The translations under genes were made by a program, and so were the position numbers. A DNA stretch of 64,000 nucleotides from Cryptomeria japonica. Its lineage: Eukaryota; Streptophyta; Pinopsida; Cupressales; Cupressaceae. Below are positions 47,700 to 58,922 of the stretch, in pieces. The notes beneath the pieces are model-generated. The model made no database searches and was not told the DNA's origin. It was given only the letters and a program-made list of their open reading frames with translations. Numbering within the stretch: the stretch's first letter is position 1; every line of letters begins with the position of its first letter. The stretch spans positions 140,896,361-140,960,360 of the forward strand of contig NC_081406.1 in assembly GCF_030272615.1 (NCBI RefSeq), read 5' to 3'.

Positions 47700-50240
47700 T
47701 TTCATTTGGTCAGTAGCATCAACAACCAACTATCTGAGTTTTCCAATAGGGGTAGACAAATTACCAATGCCAGTCTCTTGTAGGAGACTTGACAAAATGT
47801 CAACAACTGTCTGAATTGTTTCTGCTTCTTTTCTCTACTCTTTCAATCTTTTCTTTTGGGCTCGAGATTGCATCACTGTTGCAATCTTCATTAGTTTAGA
47901 TACGCTCAATTTGTTGACATCAATTGCACCTTGTATATTGATTGAGTCATCATCATCATCAGTTTGCTGCTTCACCTTTACTTTTTCCTTTTCATCCTTT
48001 TTCTCTGATGTCTTCTCCTTTGTTTTCTATTTCTATTTCTCTGATTAATCCTCTAGAGTGGATTTAGTGACCGGTGTCACTTGACTTTCAACTTAGTTTT
48101 TTTTTTTCTGCTGGCAGTTGGATATCCACACTTGGTTTTGTAACCGGTGTTTCAGTTGTTTCCTATGTATTAGTAATGACTGGTTGTTGTTCACTTTCTT
48201 TAATAGGTTCAATGTCATTTCCAGTTAGATCAACAGTATCAACAATATCTTCAACTTCATCCAATGAGAATATTACTCGTGTGGAACTTGTGTCACCCTT
48301 ATCCTTGATAGGATAGACAACATTCGATGTAATAAACTCTTCAGCATCTTGCTCCGGTGGAGATCCAGTGTTAGTCTGATTAGGTTTATTATCACATTCT
48401 TTCAAAAGTGCATTCATCCTTTGAATATCTTGGGCTATAGGATGAGTATCATCTTCAATAGGTTGAAACTTTCCATCCAATAACCTTAGTCTCCTTGATT
48501 TAGAATGAAACTTCCCTTTGTACTTAGCAAGAAATGCTAACAACTCATCTTGAGACAACTTAGGAAAATATTGAATAAAAACTCTATCAATAATTTCTTG
48601 ATCCTTATCTACAACCATTTGCCATTTATTTTCAAGAATTGAATATAAAGAATTAGAAATGTCCTTTTTAATATCTTGTGGTGACCAGTTGTATTGACAT
48701 GGGTAATTGATTACCTCTTGAAAATTTCTTGCTTTTGACCTTCATCAAATTAATCGAAATATTTTTTACATTATCAAAATGCTTTTTCTTTAATAGCTTT
48801 AGAGTCCTATCAAAATGAATCGCTAGTTTCCAAGATATAACATCAATAGAAATTTTTTTATTAGGGATTTCCCTATAGATTTAGATTTCTTAGTGGTTGC
48901 CTTTAGCTTCTTCTGCTCTTCATCAGACTCAGTTCCATCAGATTCTACTTGAAGAATGAGATATCTGCCTCTCTTCTTTGTTAGAATCTACTTCGTTGCA
49001 TATACTCTAGGTATAGGTTCCTTTTTCATTTGAATACTTCTAGTCACCCTTGTACCGATGGTCACAGAAGCTGCTTTCTCAACTTTCTTCTTTTTCTCCT
49101 TAGCACTACAGGATTGAACAGGTGCATTCCTTTCCTGGTAAGTTCCCAGTATTTTCTTCTTTTTATCCTTAGGAGATTCCAAAAGGTTGTTGGCATAACC
49201 GTTTAGCAAGTCATAGTTGACTTCATAGCTCATTTCTTCCATTTCTTCTTCTCTAGGTTCAATGGCCTCCATAAGGCAAAAGTTAGTGGTTATAGTGAAA
49301 TAGATGTCTTTTTCAAAGTGTTTCACCACTTCATCTGATAACCTTAATCTCATGATCATCTTTTTTTGAAAATCATTAAAATATCTATTCATGGCAACAT
49401 GAAATGTGTTCTTCATAGCCTTAATGCTATTATTGATTTGGGTTGTTACCAGTATGTCCTTGGACCATTGAATATCACCAATTCCTGGAATGAAATTCTA
49501 AAAGTGGAAAAATAAACCAATCAATAGTTGACCATATTTAAACTTTTGACTATTGTCCTTCTTAATTGATTCTAAGTTCAGCATCAATTAACTTCTCACT
49601 GCCTCACACAAAACATAATCTGCATTCTCTACCATAATCCTATAGGTGGCATGCATAGCAGCAGATGATACATTGTTCATCCTGCTAGAATGGAATATCT
49701 GATAGCCAATAACCATTATTGCAAATATAACTACTAGATCTGCAATATTGTTGACTGATATAGCATGACCATCAGCAGTGTCAGTGCAATAATAGTTTCC
49801 TTTGAGATTGTCCTCAATTTTGGTACTTCACTGATTTGGCAGAAACTAGTCACTACATGAATAGCCTCCTTATTGATGGTGTGAGATCTATCAAGATACA
49901 TGTTCCCACCATGTGCATGAATAAGGATAATCCTAGCATTCTCTTCCTCAAAATCTTCAAGAAAATAGGCTGCATTATGAAAACCCTTTTCATAAACCCT
50001 AATATATTTGGGTTTCATCTTCCAATTCTTATCACAAAAAGATTTGAGCTGAGAATAGATTGCTAATGACCCTAGATCTTCAATTTTGCAATCAATGTAA
50101 CTAGACAAATCTCCTTTAATCAAAACACCATTAGGAATTTGAGACAATGCATTATATGATTCTATTTTATCTGATCCCATAGACTCCATAGCTTCAGTAG
50201 TAATCATAAGACTCTCTGCTAGTGTAGACGATGATGCCAT
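47700..50240 (-). pseudogene. E2 ORF2, an unnamed protein related to X
   Basis: The start MASSSTLAESLMITTEAMES at 50240 is the only Met preceding the conserved region. It continues VYEKGFHNAAYFLEDFEEEN and INKEAIHVVTSFCQISEVPK, then with a frameshift near 49740 to HATYRIMVENADYVLCEAVR and QKFKYGQLLIGLFFHFQNFI (one stop read through). The order resembles X (ILGEDA..., NFTPYLTDAIHEGL..., WYSLLMHMFLFKG). Next are a basic stretch (49120-48990), PKLSQDELLAFLAKYKGKFH (48570), an acidic Pro/Thr-rich tail, and QSRAQKKRLKE near 47860. About ten stops or shifts are present. No enzyme motif is seen; a chromatin or RNA role would be speculation. Confidence 0.6.
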
Positions 50241-50736
50241 TCAAGATAATCTAACTTACAAGAGAATATTGATCAAAATACCTTATTTTCTTTTGAGTTT
50301 CTAGGATTTTTGGTTTCTTTCTCGTATGCATACCCAATTCACCTTTCCTTGTCTTCAAATGTGATTCAACTTTTGATCCATAGCACAAATCCGTTCACAA
50401 TCTGCTAACAATGTTATATTTCGCTCTACAAGTTCTCACAAATTCTTCTTTGAATGCAATTAGGGTAAAAATAACTTAGTAAATCTCTTTTATTAACTTA
50501 CCCATTGCATTAATTACACTATCGATAGGGTAACAAACCCCAATTACCACTTAACAAACTCGCTTGTACTGGTAGGTATATAATCGGTTGGTAATCCTTA
50601 GAAAACTGATAGATAACAATATCAAAATCTCACATATTACAACTCGAAATGCAAATTTGTCTTGCCATACACTCTTTAAGGGGTCTAGAAGTATATTTAT
50701 CGATATGATCCCTTTAGGCTTGTTGAAAAGCTCAGT
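50241..50736 (-). other. Spacer between E2 ORF1 and ORF2
   Basis: AT-rich, with stops in all frames. Phrases such as cggttggtaatcc and cgcttgtactggtagg resemble LTR wording, but I cannot define a repeat. Nothing else is seen. Confidence 0.5.
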
Positions 50737-51992
50737 TCAGTGGTGCATGATTCTCCACACTAGGTGAAGGGTTTGATTCTTCTGTTGGCTTGTCGTACTT
50801 TTCTTTTTCCAAATTTTGTTCATCTCTACTTTGGTTTCTTCAACATCAACCTTTTGCTTTCCTTTCGGATCTTCAGAGTGGTTTACTAGTTTGTTCTTCT
50901 TTTCTCTACAGAACTTAGCCATGTGTCCTGGTTTATGATAATCATCCTAGATGCTCTCCAAGGTCTTGCATTACCTCTTCTAGTCCTTCTTCTGTAGTTC
51001 ATAGATACATGACCAAATTTATTGCAAATTATGCGAATCACATTTGTTACCTTCTTCATCTCATATGGACTGAACTGGTTGACATAGGGTTTTTGCCAGT
51101 TCATGCTCCTCCGGTTGTCATAAGTCCTTCTCCAGTCACCAATAGGTCTTGGTTTCATGTGAGGTGCCAGATTATCTGCTCCATATCTGCATTCAACTGA
51201 TCTATGTCCATACATGTTTCATGTGTAAGAATGACCTTCAAATCTTCTAGACACATGTCTAGTATTAGCATTATAGCCTGTGTTCTCATTAGATCTGCTT
51301 CTACACACATTAGTAGTATGTCCAGGTTTGTGACATATAAAGAAAATAGGTTTGTATGCTTTCTTATAGGTAGGCTTCTTAGCCTTAGGAAAATTTTTAC
51401 CTTTATGCATGTTTCTCTTGGTACCGAAAGATTCTCCTTTCTCAGATGTGTTGAATCCTAATTTAGATGTGTCACCTTTCATTCTTTGAGATTGGATCTA
51501 TTCATTAAACATAGAGGAGCTCTTGTAAAAATTGTCAAGCTTCCCATTAGCCTTAGTAAGCTCTTTGGTAAGATCTTCATTATGCTTTATAAGAGTCTCT
51601 CTAAGAGGCATTGCCATCTCAAGATCTAACTATAATGCTTCTTTCTCTTCCTTATCCTCTTGCCAATGTTCTTGCAAAGCTGAATTCTCCTGCTTGATCT
51701 TAGAAATATCATGATCTCTCTCTTTGATTAGGTCTTCAGCTACCCTCCTTGCTTCAAGTTCTTCACTCATATAGATTGTTAGGGCTTCACATTCTCTCCT
51801 TAGGTTTATCTTTTCACCATTTAGTTTCTCCACTTCTTCAACCAGTGCATCAATGTTGGACTCATCTAAAGAACTGTTATCAGATATATCCAATAATTGC
51901 TTAGTCAACTCTCTCCTCTTTACTTGTGATTCTTTGAATCTACCTCTCAAGGTTTCAAGCTCTTCCCTAGTTGCATCAAGTACTCTAGCCAT
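50737..51992 (-). pseudogene. E2 ORF1: coiled coil plus four zinc-knuckle relics
   Basis: The start MARVLDATREELETLRGRFK at 51992 lies about 85 bp after the PBS. A continuous heptad-rich coiled coil covers the first 120 residues (to 51630). CCHC-like knuckles follow in broken frames: FICHKPGHTTNVC (about 51350), YGHRSVEC (51210), CNKFGHVSMNY (51030) and KPGHMAKFC (50920). Most have lost one ligand. Basic Arg/Lys linkers such as RRRTRRGNARPWR lie between. The layout is that of a Gag-like RNA-binding protein, although it has no recognisable Copia Gag capsid domain. Confidence 0.65.
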
Positions 51993-52061
51993 CTCTATAA
52001 CTCATATCCCCCATACTAACTTTAGGGTTTCCTTCCAAGTGGTTAGGCCTTAAGGAAGTTA

Positions 52062-52076
52062 GGCTCTAATACCAAT
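52062..52076 (-). other. Primer-binding site of E2
   Basis: Minus strand after the LTR edge: TTGGTATTAGAGCC, a one-base variant (C to T) of the Copia TGGTATCAGAGC PBS. It supports minus-strand orientation and the LTR edge at 52077. Confidence 0.75.
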
Positions 52077-53023
52077 TAATAGACTTATAAATAACTGAGA
52101 GGAGGGGTGAATCAGTGATAATAAAAACAATAACACTTTAAACCCAGACCGATAAAAATATTTAACCAGTTTACTTAGAACTTTGCATGCAATCCAAAGT
52201 ATTATAAAATCATTCACAACAAGTAAAACATTCACCATAACACTAGTATTTATACATGGAAAACCCAACTAGGAAAAACCACGGTGAGATGGGAGTCACA
52301 AGTTAACTATCTGTAGTAAAAGGTAACTAATCGGTTAAGGTCTACAAAGTTCTCTGGTAGGAGTGAATCATGCTAGAGATTCCAAAAATATGTTAGGAGC
52401 TATACTTGGTTAAAGGTAATACCTTGTTGGGAGTAACCTCGGTAGAGAATTTCAAATCCAAACTAATGGATCACCTGGTTAGAGGATTTGTACAATGAAG
52501 CTTGTTAGAGCTTACCTAGTTAAGGGATTTAACTATTGTAGTGATTAGATAACAATAGGTGGTATGATCTAGAAATAGAACATCTTTCTTGTATAGATCC
52601 TTTTCTTCTCACTCAATACTGCATCACCGACATACTCTGCAATTCGCATCAACTCTAACTCTTAACACAACTTGTATCTTGCATCATAAAATAGTTCATC
52701 ACAATGCCTTTTTTATATACAATAGAATTCATGTCAGCCTCAAGAACCTCATCATAATTTTCTAGGTTTAGTGTATTTAGACAATCTTCCATAACACATC
52801 ACCAAAAAAGTTGGTTAGAGATAACACATCATGACCATTGATAACTCATCACACAATCTGTGAAACCGGTTTAAACATCGATATTGGTTTAGTGTTAACC
52901 GCTTCCAATTCTTATACCGATTGTCTCCATGTGCCTCCTTGTTGCTCTCTGTTGCATCTTGAAGCTGGTAACAATGGAATTGACCAAAACCAATTGTCTT
53001 TCCTACATATATCGGTTGTCAAC
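52077..53023 (-). mobile_element. E2 5' LTR, part 1
   Basis: Starts TAATAGACTTATAAATAACT then GAGAGGAGGGGTGAATC; it aligns with 1466 onwards, where the edge is TGATGGACTTG. It continues at 60434 after C2. The ACATGGAAAACCC box lies near 52256 and degenerate GTTAGGAG/GGTTAAGG repeats at 52330-52540. The edge dinucleotide here is TA. Confidence 0.75.
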
Positions 53024-54509
53024 TGATGAATTAATGATGAACAGTTAGTACCAAACCGGTACTGAGAGGGGGGGATGAATCAGTATAGGCAAAAACACTT
53101 TCTTGAAATTGGTTTGACTGCACACACTAAACTTTGACTGCCAAGCAATAACACCGGTCTAAATCAGATTACTATCGAAACAACATAGTGAGAATGTGAA
53201 AGACATAAACCGGTAACTCTTAGCTTTCCACACAATCTAATACCTCATTTCCACTTCACTCTTATGCATAAACGGGTAATCTATCATCAGAAATATAACA
53301 ACTGCTAGTTCAACATGTTTTACCACTTTGACATAAAACACTAAACCATCACATGAAAGAAATCACACATGACACACTAATTTTTCACGTGGAAACCCAA
53401 CTGGGAAAAACCACGGTGGGGATGAATACCCACAAGTTGTTCTTTGAACTCTTTTGAAGTTCGCTTTGTTAGGAGCCTAGTCTAGTTAAATACTATTACA
53501 ATAGGTTCTGCTAAGAACCGATCCTGCTAGGGATCACCCGGTTAAGGGATGGCTAAATACCTAGTTAAAGGTTAGAACCCTGTTAAAGGTTACCTCGCAA
53601 GAGGATTTGAAGAACTCATTGAATTGAGTCACCCTGTTAAAGCTACCCAGTTAAGGGATTTTCCAACTGCTGAAATGGTTAGAAGTCAATAGGTGATACA
53701 CTAATTTGATAACAACACTCAATGATAAGGTAGATCCACTTTAGCTCCTCCTCTTCTGCAATCTCACTCTGCAGGTATCAACACACTTCTCTGGTCTGGC
53801 AAGAATTAAGTATCATTTCACTTGGATACACACATAACATTTTCCAACAACTTCAAAATCAAAAGCATCATCGACCTTATAGGAAATAGATAGGTCGGTA
53901 GTATAAACCCTAAACCCTAAACATTTAGGTTTTACAATCCAGTTGGTTCAATCCTGACCGTTAACCACACTGCATCGAATACAATAGTCTTGAATAGATC
54001 TCAAGATGTTCTCCAACATTCATTCTTTGCTGCTTCACGAAGCTGATAACTCATCACACGCTCTCCACCATTTATAGAGACTTCTAACATTCCTGAGGTA
54101 GATAGGATCAATCTCCATGCAAGGTCCTTAAGTAAATCCTTCACGCGCACAAGGATGACATTGCAACACTTATTTGGTCTTCATTACAAAGCTAACTCAT
54201 CACAAGAAGTCATCGGTTAAATCGTACAATCTTGGTATGCATCAATCCGGAAACCCTGAAGCTGAGACTACCAACCGGTAGTCATGCTAGATGAAACCCC
54301 AATACCAAACTTCCATATACCTATTCTCATTCCAACATACTGGTTCACCTTGAACAAACATACCACTTCACTTTTTTACAAATACCGGTTTACATCAACA
54401 TACCGGTTCTCTTGCCAGTTTGCTTACTACTAGTTCATACTTCATCATATTGACATCAATGACAAAATAAAATATCATCATGTCATCATGCTCTGCACAT
54501 ATGCCAACA
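53024..54509 (-). mobile_element. C2 3' LTR
   Basis: Plus-strand ends TGATGAATTAATG and ATGCCAACA. Contains the CACGTGGAAACCCAACTGGG box (53388 onwards) and the GTTAAGGGAT-type repeats. Differences from the 5' LTR are mostly transitions, several at CCGGT/CCAGT sites, as expected from methyl-CpG decay, plus one 23-bp indel. Confidence 0.95.
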
Positions 54510-54535
54510 ATCTCCCCCTTTGGCATTGATGGCAA
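54510..54535 (-). other. C2 polypurine tract
   Basis: On the minus strand this is AATGCCAAAGGGGGAGATT, abutting the 3' LTR. Further C-rich (minus purine) tracts follow at about 54609 and 54672. The LTR/PPT junction is identical to that of element A over 32 bp. Confidence 0.85.
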
Positions 54536-54757
54536 TATACAAAGATATCTTTCTGCTTTTGCTTCACATCTTCTCCCCAATATGGCAGATATCTTTTCTG
54601 CTTCATATCTTCTCCCCCTTTGACAACAATGCCAAAGTGGAGGCATACACATCTATGTTCCACTATGTTGCTCCCCCTAAGGAGTAGCATCCTTCAACAC
54701 ACCAATCCTGAAAAAGATATATCAATGTAAGACCTGACTGATGTGGAGCACACACCT

Positions 54758-55051
54758 TTAGTTCACCTCTTGAAGGGGTAGCACCCCTAATTCACCTCTC
54801 AAATAGGTAAAGGTAGCCTTCAGTAGAGGCTTGGTGAATATTTCTACTAACTGCTCCTTACTGGAAACATGTTCCAATACAACCTCTTTGTTTTGAACCT
54901 TCTCCCTTAAGAAATGATACTTGAGCTCGAAGTGCTTGGTTCTAGCATGTAAAACTAGATTCTTGGAGATGTTAATTGCAATTGTGTTGTCACAAAATAT
55001 ACTTACCGATTCAAATACAGGAACTTTGAAGACATTTAATACATGCTTCAT
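54758..55051 (-). pseudogene. C2 RNase H (C-terminal end of polyprotein)
   Basis: Reads SIFCDNTIAINISKNLVLHA then RTKHFELKYHFLREKV and IFTKPLL. These are the conserved Copia RNase H signatures (CDNxxAI...ISKN...H.RTKH...YHFLRE). RNase H removes the RNA strand during reverse transcription. The frame stays open for 97 codons; the preceding piece (55123-55052) contains two in-frame stops (Q or W codons changed). Confidence 0.85.
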
Positions 55052-55123
55052 CCAAATTGTCTAGGTATAGTTCATAAATGCTGCAACATACTCCACTTTT
55101 GCTATAGACTGAGAGATACAACC

Positions 55124-56197
55124 CTACTTCTTACTCATCCATGAGACTAGTCTACCACCAAGAAAGAATGCACCATCGGTTGTGCTCTTTTGGTCATCCA
55201 CATTACCCACCCAATCAGCATCTGTAAACACTTTCAAGTTGAAATCATTAGTGTATGGATACCATAATCCATAGTCAATAGTTCCCTTCTGATATCTCAG
55301 AATCCACTTGACTGCTACCAAGTGGGATTCTCTTGGGCTTTTCTGGAACCATGCAATAATGCCCACTGCATGTGCAATGTCCGGTCTGCTATGTACTATA
55401 TAGTGCAACTTACCAATCATTGATCGGTATTCCTTCTCATTTACCAACATTGATTCATCCTCCTTTGATAGTTTACAACCAGTCACCATCGGTGTACCAA
55501 CCAGTTTGTTGTCTTCCATGCCAAAGGTCTTCAATACCTCTTTGACATACTTGGACTGAGTGATAAAGATTCCATCTTTCATTTGTTGAATTTGTAGTCC
55601 AATGAAGAACTTAATCTCCCCTATAAGTGACATCTCAAATTCCTTCTTCATCTCATCTGCAAAGTCATGACTCATCTTGTCATCTCCACCAAAAATTATG
55701 TCATCAACAAATACTTCACATATCAGAATTTGATCTCCTTCTGATTTCAAGTATATATTCTTATCTTCACTTGTTCTTTCAAATCCATTCTTCACAATAT
55801 GGGAGTGCAAGCATTCATACCATGCTCTAGGTGCCTACTTTAGTCCATACAAGGCTTTATGTAGCCTACACACCATATCACTATCTTCTGATAGGGAAAA
55901 CCCATCTAGTTGCTCTATATACACCTCCTCTTCTAGTATTCCATTCAGGAATGCATATTTTACATCCATTTGATATACTTTGAATCCCTTGAAAGCTGCA
56001 TATGCAAGAAGCATACGAACTCCTTCCAATCTGGCTACTAGAGCAAAGGTTTCTCCGTAGTCTTCTCCTTCTTCTTGAGCATATCCTTTGCACACCAGTC
56101 TTGCTTTGTTTCTTACCACTGTACCATCTTCATTCAGCTTATTTCTGAAAACCCATTTGGTGCCTATGACATTTTTATGCTTAGGTCTGGGTACCAA
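55124..56197 (-). pseudogene. C2 reverse transcriptase
   Basis: The fingers/palm part at 56197-55835 includes [20 protein letters not shown], the catalytic Asp region [13 protein letters not shown], and LHKALYGLK. After a single stop near 55830, 55810-55124 continues with CEVFVDDIIFGGDD (the YVDD motif, here FVDD), FFIGLQIQQMKDGIFITQSK, KEYRSMIGKLHYIVHSRPDI and TDADWVGNVDDQKSTTDGAF. All expected palm motifs are present. The enzyme copies element RNA into DNA in the particle. Confidence 0.9.
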
Positions 56198-56344
56198 AGA
56201 CCATGTACTATTCTTTTATATCTAGTCAAGTTCCTCTTCCATTGCCTTGATCCAGTCTTCATCTTTATGTGCCTCTTTAAATGTTTTAGGCTCAAATTCA
56301 GAGATCATGCAAGAATTTTCTCTAACTTTTCTTCTTGTAAGAAT

Positions 56345-57334
56345 TCATGCATCCTTATCTCCTATGATCTGCTTTGGATCATGATTCAACTTTACATACC
56401 TAGGAATGATCTTAGTTGTTTCCTCTTGCTTTTCTTCTTCATCCTCATCTTCATTGGTATCAACATCTATCGGTGTAGGAGCACTGTTACTGGTGCTAGG
56501 TTGTTTTGCAACCGGTTCCCAAAAGGTTACTACTGGTTCTTCTCCTACTTTCTCACTGTCAGTTTCCTCAGGTTTCTCAGAGGTTTCATAAACTCTAACA
56601 TTGATTCTTTCAACAATTCTTTGAGTCCTATTGTTGAAACATTTGAGAGCTTTTCTCTTTGTGGAATACCCTGGGAATATTCCCTCATCACATTTTGCAT
56701 CAAACTTTCTCTGATGTTCACTCCTCTTGATATAACATTTGCTACCAAACACTCTAAAGTAGCTTACCACTGGTGTCTTATCAGTCCAATACTCATAGGG
56801 AGTTTTATCCTTACCTTTCTTGATGAGTACCCAATTCATAGTGTAGACTGCAGTGCTCACTACTTCTCTCCAGAAAGTGTGAGCAACCTTCCCTTGGATC
56901 AACATAGTTCTGGTTGCTTCAACTATAGTCTAGTTGTTCCTCTCTGCTAGGCCATTCTTTTATGGAGTCCGGGTGGTAGATAGTTGCCTCTTGATGTTGT
57001 TCTCTTCATAGTACTTGTTGAATTCATCGAAAGTGAATTCCCCTCCTTGATCAGTTCTTAGGCACTTAATCCTCTTACCGCTTTCTTTTTCAACTAGTGC
57101 TTTGAAGGCTTTGAACTTTCCAAAGGCTTCAGACTTGTCCTTCAAGAATGTGACCCACATCATTCTTGAGAAATCATTAGTAAGAATCATAAAATACCTA
57201 TCTCCCTGCACACTCCTAGTTTTCATAGGACCACACAAATCAGTATGCACAAGATCAAGTAAATTGTCTTTAGTGAAAGATTTACATTTGAAGGTTGAGG
57301 AAGAAATTTTCCCCAATTGACACTCTCTGCACAA
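56345..57334 (-). pseudogene. C2 integrase core and C-terminal part
   Basis: 57334-56960 holds the second Cys pair (CRECQLGK), the first catalytic Asp (VHTDLCGPM), DFSRMMWVTFLKDKSEAFG, the second Asp (LRTDQGGEF) and LSTTRTP. Two in-frame stops (TAA after TRTP and TAG after AERNN) precede the Glu region. 56905-56345 continues AHTFWREVVSTAVYTMN, DKTPYEYWTDKTPVVSYFRV and a Glu-rich linker. The long antisense frame at 56075-56950 is a shadow. Integrase inserts the cDNA; the TCAAC duplication is its product. Confidence 0.9.
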
Positions 57335-58851
57335 AGGATTCTCTTTTTTTTTCTCAGCATAGGTAATCCTCTAACTACCTTGATCTTACTGGCCTTCACA
57401 ATATTATCAAAGTTTACATGGCAGAGTCTCCTATGCCATATCCAGCTATCAGCAAATTTAGCCATCAGACATGTACTTATATTTGCATTCAGCTGAAATA
57501 AGTTACCTTTGGTCTGCATGTCGGTGGCCACCAATTCACCATTCTTTCCTTTGAGTCTGCATATTCCATTCCTGAATTCCAGAGTGAGACCACTCTCATT
57601 CAGCTGGGCAACACTCAGAAGGTTGTGTCTAAGACCATCAACCCAATATACATTGTTAGCACTACTCTTTCCATTCAGAGAGATGGACCCTCTGCCTTTG
57701 ACCATGCATAGTGCATCATTTCCAAAGTAAACCACAACACCATCATACTCTTCTAGAGATAGAAACTTACTCCGGTCACCAGTCATATGGTGAGAACATT
57801 CACTGTCAATAATCCACTCATTGGAATTATCAAAGTGGGAGACAAGAGCCTTCTTATCTAACACATCTTCCTTAACTGCTAAAAATACAATGTCTTCACT
57901 TTCTTCATCTTCTAATTCCTCATCAATGACATCTTCATCAACTGCTACAAAATAGTTTCTCCAGTTTCCTCCTTTGAACTTCTTGAATTTTTTTGGTTTT
58001 TCCTTATTATCACCATTAGGACAGTTTACAACAATGTGTCCTATCTTATTGCAAGAAAAGCATTTCAAAGGGAGCTTACCTCTGTATTTACCAGTTCCCT
58101 TAGGAGGTTTCTTGGCAAGGAGATCTTCAAATTCCATTAGGATCTCCTCATCATCCATTTCTCTGCTTTGTCTTGGTTCACCACTGGTACTAGCTTCTTT
58201 GCCCTTTCTAGATGGTGCAACAGATGCTTTAAAGGCTGATTCAATCTTCTGAATACTGTCATCATAATTATTTAGCTCATAAGTTGTCAACTTTGCAATG
58301 ATGGAGTCTAGGGATACCTTTGTATTGTCTATAGACCTCAACTCCTGAATAGTGGCAACCCTTATTGCATAGACCAGTAATAAGGATCTCAAGACTTTGC
58401 TAACAATAGTGGAATCATCTATTTTACCACCTGCACTCTTGATGTCTCCATCAACAGTTTTGATTCTTATTCCATATTGTTTAATGGTCTCTCCTTCAAC
58501 CATCCACATGTCTTGAATGTTTCCCCTAAGGCTCTCTTCCTTAGCTTGTTTCACATGCTCATCGCCACCATAGATATTCTCAAGACCATCCCATGCTTCT
58601 TTGGGATTGTCTTTATCCTGAACATCAATAAACTCATTGTTAGGTAGACTGCTAATTAGGGCTTCCATAACTTGCCCATTCTCCTGAATCTCTCTCTTTT
58701 GATCATTGGTGAGAGTACCAATAGGGATAACATAAGAATTCTCAACATAGCTCCAGTGTTGAGCACCCATGCTTCTGATGTATATCTTCATTATGTCCTT
58801 CCATATTTTAAAGTTGTCTCTGTTGAAATTTGGACCTTCCCCCTTCATCAT
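57335..58851 (-). pseudogene. C2 gag, zinc knuckle, protease and integrase N-terminus
   Basis: Starts MMKGEGPNFNRDNFKIWKDI at 58851, shortly after the PBS. The Copia Gag capsid region runs to about residue 230, zinc knuckle CFSCNKIGHIVVNC at about residue 262, and protease motif WIIDSECSHHMT near 57810. The protease active site DSG has become DSE (GGA to GAA type change). Then come HNLLSVAQLNE and the integrase first His pair WHRRLCHVNFDN. A run of nine A (minus strand, about 57344-57352) shifts the frame just before CRECQLGK, so the open frame of 542 codons ends in nonsense residues. Confidence 0.9.
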
Positions 58852-58922
58852 TAGAGTAGGATCTTTTCCTTAAGTGGTTAAGCTTACAACATAGACAACC
58901 TGGAAGATTCTCTGATACCAAT

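Noticed and set aside
53905-53932. Telomere-like CCCTAAA repeats
   Set aside because: Only two to three units, part of the C2 LTR and partly present in its other LTR (59828); a chance LTR segment rather than an interstitial telomere.
56075-56950. 291-codon plus-strand frame
   Set aside because: Antisense to the Copia C2 integrase/linker; membrane-like composition is the complement of the coding strand.
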